A DNA stretch of 64,000 nucleotides from Sphingomonas sp. LY54 (GTDB taxonomy: Bacteria > Pseudomonadota > Alphaproteobacteria > Sphingomonadales > Sphingomonadaceae): NCBI RefSeq assembly GCF_035594035.1, contig NZ_CP141588.1, forward strand, positions 1,378,501-1,442,500, given 5' to 3'. A program made the translations under genes and the position numbers. Positions 47,252 through 55,631 of this stretch are shown here, one piece after another. Positions within the stretch are counted from its first letter, which is position 1; each line of letters begins with the position of its first letter. The notes beneath the pieces are model-generated. The model saw only the letters and a program-made list of their open reading frames with translations, had not been told where the DNA came from and ran no database searches.

Positions 47252-48283
47252 ATGCGCGTATCTCGGGGAAATTGGACAATTGGTGCCACGGCGCTGGCTT
47301 TGGCGCTCGCAAGCGGCGGCATGCTTGCCGGCACTGCGCGGGCCGCCACAAAGGAGGCCGCTGCGAAGCCAGCGAAGTTCGAGGTGGGCAAATCCTATTT
47401 CGGCGAGAACCAGTATATCGAGTACCTCCCGGGTAACGCGCCGGTAATCCTCACCGCGCCGCATGGCGGGTCGCTGCGCCCCGATACTATCCCCGACCGA
47501 ACCCGCGACGCCTGCGCCGCAAGGACGGTCGTGGCCAACGACAGCAACACCGCGGCGCTGGTGCTGGCGATGCGCGAATCCTTCCACGCCCGTTTCGGCA
47601 CCTATCCGCACGTGGTCATCAACCGCCTCGCCCGACGCAAGCTCGACGCCAACCGGGGGGTGAAGGACGGCGCCTGCGGCAATCCCGATGCCGAGCGTGC
47701 GCTGACCGAATGGCACGCCTTCATCGACGCGGCCAAGGCGCAGGTCCTCGAGACGACCGGGCGCGGCTGGTACATGGACATTCATGGCCATGCCCATGCC
47801 ATCCCCAGGCTCGAGCTCGGCTACCTTCTGACCGGCGACCAGATCGACAGAACCGACGATGAACTCAACGCCAGTGCAGCGCTGAAGGGCAAGGCCAGCG
47901 TCCGCACTCTGCTGAAAGGGCCGGCGCCGCTCTCCACCCTCCTGCGCGGCCCGACGAGCCTGGGCACGCTCTTCGCCGAGAACGGCTTCCCGGCAGTCCC
48001 GAGTGCCGGGGACCCCGGCCCTCAGGGCGAGCGCTATTTCGGCGGCGGCGACAACACCCGGCGCCACACCTGCGGCTCCGCGGCGTCGCCGGCCGGCGGA
48101 ACGACGGACGGCATGATCTGCGGAGTCCAGATCGAGACCAACTTCAAGGGCGTGCGCGACACGCCGGAGAACCGGCAGCGCTTCGGCGACGCGACGGCGA
48201 TCGCGCTCGAGAAGTTCCTCGGCGCCCACTGGGGGATCGAGCTCAAGGCGAAAGAGGCCGTCAAGGCCGCCGGCCAGAAATAA
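47252..48283 (+). CDS. secreted N-formylglutamate amidohydrolase-like protein
   Basis: Product of 343 residues with a signal peptide (to about residue 32, GTARA). The FGase superfamily pattern is visible: VILTAPHGGSLRPDTIPDR (metal His), VVINRLARRKLDANRG, WYMDIHGHAHAIPRLELGYL and a C-terminal GVQIETNFKG (conserved Glu). Several Cys (DACAA, DGACG, HTCGS, MICGV) could form disulfides. FGases cleave N-formyl-L-glutamate; secreted relatives may deacylate other amino acid amides or act on murein. RBS GGGGAG. A peptidase lipoprotein follows after 53 bp. Confidence 0.82.
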   Translation: MRVSRGNWTIGATALALALASGGMLAGTARAATKEAAAKPAKFEVGKSYFGENQYIEYLPGNAPVILTAPHGGSLRPDTIPDRTRDACAARTVVANDSNTAALVLAMRESFHARFGTYPHVVINRLARRKLDANRGVKDGACGNPDAERALTEWHAFIDAAKAQVLETTGRGWYMDIHGHAHAIPRLELGYLLTGDQIDRTDDELNASAALKGKASVRTLLKGPAPLSTLLRGPTSLGTLFAENGFPAVPSAGDPGPQGERYFGGGDNTRRHTCGSAASPAGGTTDGMICGVQIETNFKGVRDTPENRQRFGDATAIALEKFLGAHWGIELKAKEAVKAAGQK

Positions 48284-48336
48284 GCGCCGTCGCGCCGCGA
48301 CGTCCGCCTGCAAAAGCCCCGAGGAGGGATACCAAC

Positions 48337-49251
48337 ATGAAGACCGCGCATTCCAGCATCCTGCTGACGTCCCTCCTCCTGCTCGGCGCCTGCGCCGGCG
48401 ACCCACGGCCCCCGGCGGCCGCGGCCCCGCTAGCGGCCGCCCCATTGGCTGGCCTGGAGCGGATTACGGCCTCGGGCTGGGGCATTGCCGATGCCGAAAC
48501 CGGCGAGATCGTCGCCGCCAAGGAAGCGACCACGCCGCTCAAGTCGGCGAGCATCACCAAGGTCATGACCGCACTGCTCGTGACCGAACTGGCGGCTCGC
48601 CAGCCCGAGGTGCTCGACGAGACCGTCACCTTCTCGGAGGCGGCGGTGGAGCGAGTCGGCAGCAAATCGGGCCTTAGGGCGCTTGAGTCGCTCAGCGTCA
48701 GGGACACGCTTTACGCGCTCATGCTGCCCTCCGGAAACGATGCCGGCTATGCGCTCGCCCAACATTTCGGCGAGCGCCTGACGCCCGGCAGCCCGGCCAA
48801 CAGCGGCAAGGGTTTCATCGCGGCGATGAACCGCAAGGCCCAGTCCCTCGGCATGAAGGATACGATCTACCGATCCTCCTTCGGCGACGGCGGCACCGTC
48901 AACGATCGCACCACGACGGTCCACGACCTGATGATCCTGGCCCGTGCCGCAACCGCCCAACCGCTTCTCAAGCAGGTCTTCGGGACCCGAACCTTCGCCA
49001 CCCAGGCACGGACAGCAGATGGCGAGAGCCGCCACGTCTCCTGGTCGAATACGCACCGCCTGCTCGGCGATCCCAATGTCTCGGGGATCAAGACCGGGAC
49101 CACCAAGACGGCCGGCGCCTGCCTCCTGACCGAGATGACGATCGATGGCCGGCGCTACCACATCGTGGTTCTCGGCAGCCAAGGCTCTCAACAGCGCTAT
49201 GTCGATACGCTGATGATCGCCGAACATGTCAAAGCGCTGAAACGCTCGTAA
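48337..49251 (+). CDS. D-alanyl-D-alanine carboxypeptidase/endopeptidase lipoprotein (PBP5/7 family)
   Basis: Product of 304 residues. Lipobox LGAC (Cys about 19). All three penicillin-binding motifs are present: SxxK as SITK (about 72-75), SxN as SGN (about 132-134) and KTG (about 252-254). It trims D-Ala from murein stem peptides or cuts cross-links in the periplasm. The C-terminal membrane-binding domain of PBP5 is missing, replaced by the lipid anchor. Being next to D-amino-acid genes it could supply D-Ala, but that is inference. RBS GAGGAGG nine bases upstream. Confidence 0.92.
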   Translation: MKTAHSSILLTSLLLLGACAGDPRPPAAAAPLAAAPLAGLERITASGWGIADAETGEIVAAKEATTPLKSASITKVMTALLVTELAARQPEVLDETVTFSEAAVERVGSKSGLRALESLSVRDTLYALMLPSGNDAGYALAQHFGERLTPGSPANSGKGFIAAMNRKAQSLGMKDTIYRSSFGDGGTVNDRTTTVHDLMILARAATAQPLLKQVFGTRTFATQARTADGESRHVSWSNTHRLLGDPNVSGIKTGTTKTAGACLLTEMTIDGRRYHIVVLGSQGSQQRYVDTLMIAEHVKALKRS

Positions 49252-49293
49252 GCGAGCGGGGCGGGGGCGCCCTCCCCGCCCGCCCGCCGTTTG

Positions 49294-50718
49294 CTAGCGG
49301 CCGACCTCACTGCCCCGCACGCCGGAGGCTCGGCCGGACGAGAGGACGAGCGTACGGCCTTTATCGAGGAAGCGGACGGAATATTGGCCGGAGCGGTAAT
49401 CGCCTTCGTCCGATAGCGCGTATCGCTGCGGCGATCCGTCGAACTGGTCGGCAGTCGCGCTGTTGCCGACCTGGATCTCGCCCTCGCCGGCCTCGACCCG
49501 ATAGTATCGCGCCACCTCCGGAAGATAATAGGTCCGCTGCTCGCCGTTCGCGAGGACATGGGCGCCCGGGGCGGCGTCGCCGCGTGCGGCATCGATCGCC
49601 CGCGCCTTGGCGTCCAGGTCCAGCCCGCCCTGGTTGCAGAGAAGAATCGTGGCACGGCGCTCCTCGGGATAACGCACATAGAGCCCGGTGAAGCCGTCGG
49701 CGCTTCCGCCGTGCCGGACCATCAGCTGCCCGTCCGGCCGCCCCACCGTCACCCCGCCCGCATAGGTCAGGCCCTTCGCAGGGTCGGTGGCCGGAACGCC
49801 GCCCGTGAGCAGTCCCGGCTGGAGGCGCAGCTTGCGGGCGGCGGAACTGATGACCGCGCTGTCGCCGGCCATCGCCGCCTCGAACTTGGCGAGATCGGCA
49901 AGCGAGGTGATCAGGCCGCCCGAGCCGCTGATCGTGGGATAATTGTTGCGGAACTGATATTTTCCCGCCCGCCCCACATAACCGTGCGCCAGCAAGGCGC
50001 TCTCCGGGCGCTTGCCGTCCATGAAGAAGCTGTTCGTCATCCCCAGCGGACGCAGCAACGTGCGTTCGAGGTGGCGCGGGAACGGCTCGCCCGCCACGCG
50101 TTCGACGATCTCGGCCAGCACCAGATAGCCGCTGTTCGAATAGAGATAGCGTGTGCCCGGCTCATAATTGGGCGCGCTTTGGCGCAGGACGAGATCGAGC
50201 GCGGCCTTCTTGTCCAGGCTCGCCGCCGACGTGCCGGCGAAGCGGGCGAGATGCAGCCAGTCGCGCAGTCCCGCGCTGTGGTGCATCAGCATCCTTGCCG
50301 TGACGGCGGTGCCGTAATCGGGAAATTCGGGAATATAGCGGCGGATATCCGCGTCGAGGTCGAGGCGCCCTTGCTCGGCGAGCCGGATCGCGGCGAGCGC
50401 GGTGAATTGCTTCGAGAGCGACGCCGCATAGAATTGCGTGTCGGCGGAGAGCGGCTTGCCGTTCGCGACGTCGGCATGTCCGGCCGCAACTTGTGTGACG
50501 GCCTTGCCGTCCTGGAAGAGGCCGACGACGCAGCCGGGCGCCTTCGAGGCCGCCGGGCTGTCGATGATCCGGCGCACCTGCTCGTCGAGCGGGGGTGCGG
50601 TCGGCGCGGCGCCGACGGCCTGGGCACACAGAGCCAGGCCGGACACGGCGGCCGCGAGCAGCGCCGATCTGGCGCTTCCGGCCGGAACCCGGATCGGCAT
50701 ATTCGGAAAATCATTCAT
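49294..50718 (-). CDS. class C beta-lactamase-type serine hydrolase
   Basis: Product of 474 residues with a signal peptide (about 15-38). Catalytic motifs are SxxK as S-L-S-K (about 100-103), Y-S-N (about 193-195) and H-G-G (about 336-338). The YxN/HGG pairing is typical of D-aminopeptidases and esterases of the AmpC-like family and not of true lactamases, which have KTG. A C-terminal lipocalin-like extension (about 390-474) is present, as in DAP-type enzymes. It is the last gene of the minus-strand D-amino-acid block, 47 bp from the receptor. Start ATG 50718 after AGAGG. Confidence 0.88.
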   Translation of the reverse strand: MNDFPNMPIRVPAGSARSALLAAAVSGLALCAQAVGAAPTAPPLDEQVRRIIDSPAASKAPGCVVGLFQDGKAVTQVAAGHADVANGKPLSADTQFYAASLSKQFTALAAIRLAEQGRLDLDADIRRYIPEFPDYGTAVTARMLMHHSAGLRDWLHLARFAGTSAASLDKKAALDLVLRQSAPNYEPGTRYLYSNSGYLVLAEIVERVAGEPFPRHLERTLLRPLGMTNSFFMDGKRPESALLAHGYVGRAGKYQFRNNYPTISGSGGLITSLADLAKFEAAMAGDSAVISSAARKLRLQPGLLTGGVPATDPAKGLTYAGGVTVGRPDGQLMVRHGGSADGFTGLYVRYPEERRATILLCNQGGLDLDAKARAIDAARGDAAPGAHVLANGEQRTYYLPEVARYYRVEAGEGEIQVGNSATADQFDGSPQRYALSDEGDYRSGQYSVRFLDKGRTLVLSSGRASGVRGSEVGR

Positions 50719-50765
50719 AGTCGGGCCTCTTTCATGATGGGGATTGGCGGCGGGCTGCACAGGGC

Positions 50766-53408
50766 TCACCGGAGCAATTTTCGCAGGCTGATCCGGACCG
50801 ATCGGCCGAACGGATCGAGGACGTCGGGCAGGTATCGGATGGGCGTGGCGCCCTGCGCGTCGTGCACCAGCAGCCTTTCATCGAAGACGTTGCGCACGCC
50901 GATGGTGAGGCGCGTGTCGCGCAGCCAGCCGTAACGCGCCAGACCGGGCTGCCGGCCGAGATTGGCCGAGACGCTGAAATCCAGCGTCGCGAGATCCGAA
51001 AAGACAAGATCCCGCTGGGCCGCGCCGCCGCTCACCGTGGAGCCGGCCTGCCATCGCCCGCTCGCCTTCGCGGTAAGGCCGCCGCGGGACAGAGCGAGCT
51101 TGGCTTCGACCTCGTGCCGCGCCCGGCCGCCCGTATCCCCTGCCGCCGCGCCATTGAGAAAATCGAGCGTCGGGCCCCCGGCGGCGACCAGCATCTCGTC
51201 GTTCATTCGCCATTTGTGATGGACGGATGCCTGCAGGCGGCCCGCATTGGATGCGCGGCGCGGGCCCTTTCGGGCGGCGCCTTTGTTTCCCTCCGCGGCG
51301 GGTCCGCCCGCGCGCTGCGCGGTATCGGCGGGGTCCTGGGGCGAACGGCGCTCGGGGCCCATCGGGCGGGACAGGCGCACGCCCCAGCGCAGTGCGTCTG
51401 CGCTTCGGCTGGCGAAATTGAGCGGGCGCGCGTCGACCGCAACCAGCAGCCCGTCCGGGCTGCGCTGGAATCTTGTCGGGAACGCCGCTTCCAGCTCGGG
51501 CGTCACCGACGGGAAGCTCCTGATCGGATTGACGACGCGCTCGCGGACATATTCGGCGCTCAGCGTGAGTTCCTTCGCCGGCAGGGGCTGGGCGGTGACG
51601 CCGAGCTTCCACTTGCGGCGGGATTGCGGGCGAAGCTCGGGATTGCCGCCGGTCGTGCGCACGACATCGACGGTCTCGTTGTGCACGAAATCGTAGACAC
51701 GCGAATCCGGCGTCACGAGCATCGGATCGCTGAGCTGCTGAATGGTCGGTGCGCGATCGTCGCGCGCGAAGCTGCCGACGATCCGGAGGCTCCGAACGGG
51801 CGACCAGGTGAAGCCATAGCCGAAGCCCGCGAGCGTGCCGACGTCGGAAAGCTGCTCGGCCTCCGCATTGAGGTTGAGCGCGAGCTGGCCGAGCGGGGAG
51901 CCCATTCGGCGGCTGGCGAGCGGGATATCCAGGCTCGCCTGGACGGCGGCGCGATCGCGGCCGAGGTCCCGCTGGCGTTCGACGCCGTTGGTGCGCGCCG
52001 ACCCTGCGAGCGTGCGGCGGTCGCCGCCGAGCTTGACCGTCAGCGCCAGCTCGCCCGCCGGCAGATCGGCGATCGGGCCGTTGGTGACCAGTTCCGCCCG
52101 TGCATGCTCGTTTCGCCAGCGCGAATAATTTTGCAGGCGGCCGACCAGATCCCTCGACTGGAAAGGGGCGAACGGATTGAGCGACGGATCGCCGTCGTCG
52201 ATCGCCTCCTGGAACGCTTGTACGTCGAGGCCGGCGTCGGTTCGGATATCGCTGGTGGCGCGATCATATTCGGCGGTGAGCGTCCAGCGCCACGGCCGCA
52301 TCATGCCATTCAGCACCACGCCCAGATGGGCTTCGCTCGTGTCGGTGTCACGAAGGCGCGGCCCGTAGAGCAGATCGTAGCGGGAAAGCCTGACGTCGCG
52401 GCTGAACGGCGAATAGGGATTGCTCGCGGGAACGGCGAGCGTCGCGCCCGCAAGCCCCAGATGGGCGACACGCTCGCCGACTTCGAAGCGCCCGTTCACC
52501 GTGGCGTCGACGTCGCCCCAGAGCGTGCGGTTCAGCGAGCCGTTGATGGTGAAGTCGCGCCGGGCGGGCTCAAGGGTGCGGTACCGCCCCAGATCCGACG
52601 ATGAAGGCGCGTCGGCAGTGGCGGCGAAGTCCTCGAGCGCCGGGCGACCGTCCCGCGCCGATTGCGGCACCCCGGCACGCACCACCGGCCGTCCGAGCAG
52701 CGCGCTCAGGTGAGGATCGATCTCTCCACCCGCACGCACAGCGCCGACATTGCCGATCGGATCGAACAGCGACTGGTTGCTGCGCGCCACGCGCCGTTCG
52801 GATTCGAAGATCGGGTTCTCGCTGCGAAACTCGATATCGATGCTCGACCGGCCGCGCGGGCCGACGTTGAGCACCGCCCCGTCGGCTTCATGGACTCCGG
52901 CGCCCCCCGCGGTCGCGAGGCGGGACTGGAGTTCGGTATTGATCGAGCGAACGTTCCGGAGAAGGACGAAGTTTACGACCTTCTGGTCGGGCTTGAACCC
53001 GTATTTCAGCGCCACCTCTTCGGGAAAGATATCGACCCGCTCCAGGGCCTCGGGCGGGAAGGCCCGGATTTCCCGGAAGCTTGAAACGCGCTTTCCGTTG
53101 AGCAGGATGACCGGTGCGGAATCCTCGCCATCGCCCACGCCCTGGACGAGCGGCGCTAGCTCCGCGATCAGCTCCGACAGGTCGGCCGCCGCATAGCCCG
53201 CGATCGCCGCCGCATCCAGCGAATGATCCGGCGGAATGTCCCCCAGCACCCCGCCCCGCGGCCGGGTGGCGTTGACGACGATTGCGTCGCCCTCGGCCGC
53301 CGACGCGGCGTCCGCCCCGCCCGGCTGCTGCGCAGCCAGCGGGGACGGCACCAAAGCGGCGATCGAGGCTAAGGCGGCGAACTGCGGGCTAGGCCCCAGC
53401 CCCCGCAT
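50766..53408 (-). CDS. TonB-dependent receptor of the D-amino-acid locus
   Basis: Product of 880 residues. Signal peptide (MRGLGPSPQFAALASIAALV, to LAA-QQ). A TonB box-like DAIVVNATRP, then a plug domain (PVILLNGKRVSSFREIRAFP; ERVDIFPEEVALKYGF), then a barrel rich in aromatic pairs. The C-terminus ends RISLRKLLR, without the usual final Phe. The plug is short and lacks the usual CNA-like N-terminal domain. The start overlaps the stop of the hydrolase gene upstream by one base, so the gene belongs to the operon. The ligand is unknown; context suggests acylated amino acids or peptides. Confidence 0.88.
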   Translation of the reverse strand: MRGLGPSPQFAALASIAALVPSPLAAQQPGGADAASAAEGDAIVVNATRPRGGVLGDIPPDHSLDAAAIAGYAAADLSELIAELAPLVQGVGDGEDSAPVILLNGKRVSSFREIRAFPPEALERVDIFPEEVALKYGFKPDQKVVNFVLLRNVRSINTELQSRLATAGGAGVHEADGAVLNVGPRGRSSIDIEFRSENPIFESERRVARSNQSLFDPIGNVGAVRAGGEIDPHLSALLGRPVVRAGVPQSARDGRPALEDFAATADAPSSSDLGRYRTLEPARRDFTINGSLNRTLWGDVDATVNGRFEVGERVAHLGLAGATLAVPASNPYSPFSRDVRLSRYDLLYGPRLRDTDTSEAHLGVVLNGMMRPWRWTLTAEYDRATSDIRTDAGLDVQAFQEAIDDGDPSLNPFAPFQSRDLVGRLQNYSRWRNEHARAELVTNGPIADLPAGELALTVKLGGDRRTLAGSARTNGVERQRDLGRDRAAVQASLDIPLASRRMGSPLGQLALNLNAEAEQLSDVGTLAGFGYGFTWSPVRSLRIVGSFARDDRAPTIQQLSDPMLVTPDSRVYDFVHNETVDVVRTTGGNPELRPQSRRKWKLGVTAQPLPAKELTLSAEYVRERVVNPIRSFPSVTPELEAAFPTRFQRSPDGLLVAVDARPLNFASRSADALRWGVRLSRPMGPERRSPQDPADTAQRAGGPAAEGNKGAARKGPRRASNAGRLQASVHHKWRMNDEMLVAAGGPTLDFLNGAAAGDTGGRARHEVEAKLALSRGGLTAKASGRWQAGSTVSGGAAQRDLVFSDLATLDFSVSANLGRQPGLARYGWLRDTRLTIGVRNVFDERLLVHDAQGATPIRYLPDVLDPFGRSVRISLRKLLR

Positions 53409-54277
53409 CACTGCGCCTTGAGCTGCTCGCCGAAGAAAGCCAGGACGGCGGCCTGCGATTCCGTTCGGGCGCGCGCGTTTTCCGGCACCTTCTGGAACGT
53501 GCTGGTCGGGACGTCGAAGCTGTGCGACGCGCCCTCGTAGGTCGTCATCTCGATCTTGCCGTTGCGGCGGCTGCTGCGATCGACGAGCTGCTGGCAAGTG
53601 CTGACGGAAACCGCCTTGTCCGCGCTTCCGATGAACACCTTCACCGGCGCGTAAGGCTTGTAGCGCTGCTCCTGGTAGCGCTTGCGCAGGGTGCAGCTCG
53701 GATAGAAGGCCGCCGCGGCCTTGAAGCCGAGCTTGCTCATGTCGGCCGGCTTGTCGTCGGCCATCGCCGCGAGCGTGACGCTGCCGCCATTGGACCAGCC
53801 CATCACGCCGACGCGCTGGCCGTCGATATCGGGGCGAACCCGCAGATAACGCAGCGCGCCATAGGCATGGAGCGGGCGGGCGACCACGTCCTCCAGTTCG
53901 GGCGGACGGTTCTTGAGCTCCTTGATCGTGAAGCCGCCGGGAAAGCCGACGGATCCATATTCGTCGATCAGCATGGCGACATAACCCTGCCGCGCCAGCA
54001 GCCTGCCCCAAGCCTTGTGGCGTGCGCTGAGCGTGTCCGCTTCATAGGTGTCGGCGCGCGACGAATAAGCGCCCGAGCGGCCGTGGATCATCACGACGGC
54101 CGGCGCCTTCGCTGGCGCGGCTGCGCTCTTGAAGACATAGCCGGTCAAGGTCGTCTTGCCGTCCCCGCTCGGGAAGCTGACCTTGTCGATCGTCACCCGC
54201 GGTTGCTGCTGTGCAGCGGCCGGTGCCCCGGTAACGAAAGCCATGACGGCAGCGACGGCGAAAGCCAAACCACGCAT
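53408..54277 (-). CDS. dienelactone hydrolase-family alpha/beta hydrolase, secreted
   Basis: Product of 289 residues with a signal peptide (to AAA about 22). The alpha/beta hydrolase nucleophile elbow is GWSNGG (Ser about 162), with oxyanion strand VVMIHGRSG, acid in VFIGSADKAV and His in GASHSFDV. The family includes dienelactone hydrolase and peptide- or ester-cleaving enzymes. In this operon it may remove an acyl or ester group from the imported compound. ATG 54277 is fixed by GGAGGAGAA; codons further upstream extend towards the symporter gene and lack family sequence. Confidence 0.87.
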   Translation of the reverse strand: MRGLAFAVAAVMAFVTGAPAAAQQQPRVTIDKVSFPSGDGKTTLTGYVFKSAAAPAKAPAVVMIHGRSGAYSSRADTYEADTLSARHKAWGRLLARQGYVAMLIDEYGSVGFPGGFTIKELKNRPPELEDVVARPLHAYGALRYLRVRPDIDGQRVGVMGWSNGGSVTLAAMADDKPADMSKLGFKAAAAFYPSCTLRKRYQEQRYKPYAPVKVFIGSADKAVSVSTCQQLVDRSSRRNGKIEMTTYEGASHSFDVPTSTFQKVPENARARTESQAAVLAFFGEQLKAQ

Positions 54278-54335
54278 CTCATTCTCCTCCAGTTTATATT
54301 TTCTTGTTGTGAGTTCGAGCTTTCTTCCGAGCCCG

Positions 54336-55631
54336 CTATTGATCGTTTGAAGACAGGTAGGTTTCGACGTCGATCTCGCCCTCCCAGCGGCCCACCGCCG
54401 TGGCGATCGCAAGGTCGGCCGTGACGTTCGGCACGGTGCGCGTCATGTCGAGGATCCGATCGAACGGCAGAATGAATCCGACCACGATCGCGGTCTGCTC
54501 CGGCGTGACGCCGATCGCGGCAAGCACCGCCGCGAGCACGAACAGGGAGCCAGAAGGGACGGGCGCAACGCCCATCGCGACGATCGTCGTCGTCGCCGCG
54601 ACCACCAGATAATCGGCGAGCGTCAGATCGACGCCGAAAGCCTGCGCCGCGAACAGCGTCAGCATCGCGACATACATCGCCGCGCCGTCCATCCCGACCG
54701 TCGCGCCCAGCGGCAGCACCGTCGATGCGATGGGCGGCGACACGCCGAGATTGTTCTCGGCCACGCGGATAGCGACCGGGAGCGTCGCCGAGCTCGAGGA
54801 TGTGGAGAAGCCGACCAAGATCGCGTCCGCGACGCCGCGGAAGAAGGGAACCGGCGGCAGCCAGGCGAGCAGCCGGATAACGATCCCGCCGTGGACGACC
54901 AGCGTCTGGATCAGCGATCCCACTACGACGCACAACGTGAGCCAGAAGATGCTGACGAAGGTTTCCGGCCCATTCGCTCCGACCACGACCGCGATCAGCG
55001 CGAATACGCCGAACGGCGCCATCTCCATCACGAAGCCGACGATCTTCAGCATGACGTCCGAGCCGGCCGCGAGAATGCGGCGCACGGGTTCGGCGCTTTC
55101 GCCAGCCGCAATGACGCCCGCGCCGACGAGCACTGCGAAGAAGATCACGGCGAGCGTGTCCCCTTCCGCCATTGCTCCGATCGGATTTGTCGGAATGATG
55201 CCGAGAAACAGCTCGGCCGTGTCCTTGGGCGCGGCCACGGCACGCGGCGCGACATTGGCGAAATCGGCGCCGGCGCCCGGTGCGAACAGGGTCGCAGTCG
55301 CCAACCCGACCGTCACCGCGATCGCGGTGGTGAAGACGTACATGCCGAGAGTCTTGATGCCGATGCTGCCGAGCCGCTTGGGGTCGGCCAGCGCGGCGAC
55401 GCCCGATGCGATCGTCAGGAACACGAGCGGGGTCACCAGCATCCGGATCAGCCGCACGAACACGTCGCCGATCCACTGGATCTGCGCCGCCCCGTCGCCC
55501 CACAACATCCCGGCCACGACCCCCAAGAGCAGGGCGGCCAGGATCCGCTTCCACAGCGAGATCGCGACCCAGCGTGCCAGCAGGCCCGGCCGGGCCGGCG
55601 TCGGTTCGGGAAGAACGGCGGACTGGCTCAT
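54336..55631 (-). CDS. dicarboxylate/amino acid:cation symporter (DAACS family)
   Basis: Product of 431 residues with about eight helices and two hairpin loops. DAACS (GltP/DctA) imports aspartate, glutamate or C4-dicarboxylates with Na+ or H+. The serine-rich hairpin STSSSSATLPVAI and the HP2 region PVPSGSLFVLAAV are clear. The usual NMDG motif, where the Asp binds cation, reads ATVGMDGAAMY, and the Asp of helix 8 lies in DRILDMTRTVPNV. These indicate a working carrier, perhaps for D-Asp or D-Glu. The ATG overlaps the deacylase stop by four bases. TonB receptor and hydrolase follow. Confidence 0.92.
   Translation of the reverse strand: MSQSAVLPEPTPARPGLLARWVAISLWKRILAALLLGVVAGMLWGDGAAQIQWIGDVFVRLIRMLVTPLVFLTIASGVAALADPKRLGSIGIKTLGMYVFTTAIAVTVGLATATLFAPGAGADFANVAPRAVAAPKDTAELFLGIIPTNPIGAMAEGDTLAVIFFAVLVGAGVIAAGESAEPVRRILAAGSDVMLKIVGFVMEMAPFGVFALIAVVVGANGPETFVSIFWLTLCVVVGSLIQTLVVHGGIVIRLLAWLPPVPFFRGVADAILVGFSTSSSSATLPVAIRVAENNLGVSPPIASTVLPLGATVGMDGAAMYVAMLTLFAAQAFGVDLTLADYLVVAATTTIVAMGVAPVPSGSLFVLAAVLAAIGVTPEQTAIVVGFILPFDRILDMTRTVPNVTADLAIATAVGRWEGEIDVETYLSSNDQ

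Noticed and set aside
49294..50718. A true beta-lactamase resistance gene
   Set aside because: The motif set S-L-S-K, Y-S-N, H-G-G and the lipocalin-like tail fit D-aminopeptidase or esterase relatives; the KTG of class C beta-lactamases is absent.
53409..54011. Open frame extending the second TonB receptor into the hydrolase gene
   Set aside because: It is a shadow of the alpha/beta hydrolase in another frame; the receptor's signal peptide starts at 53408.
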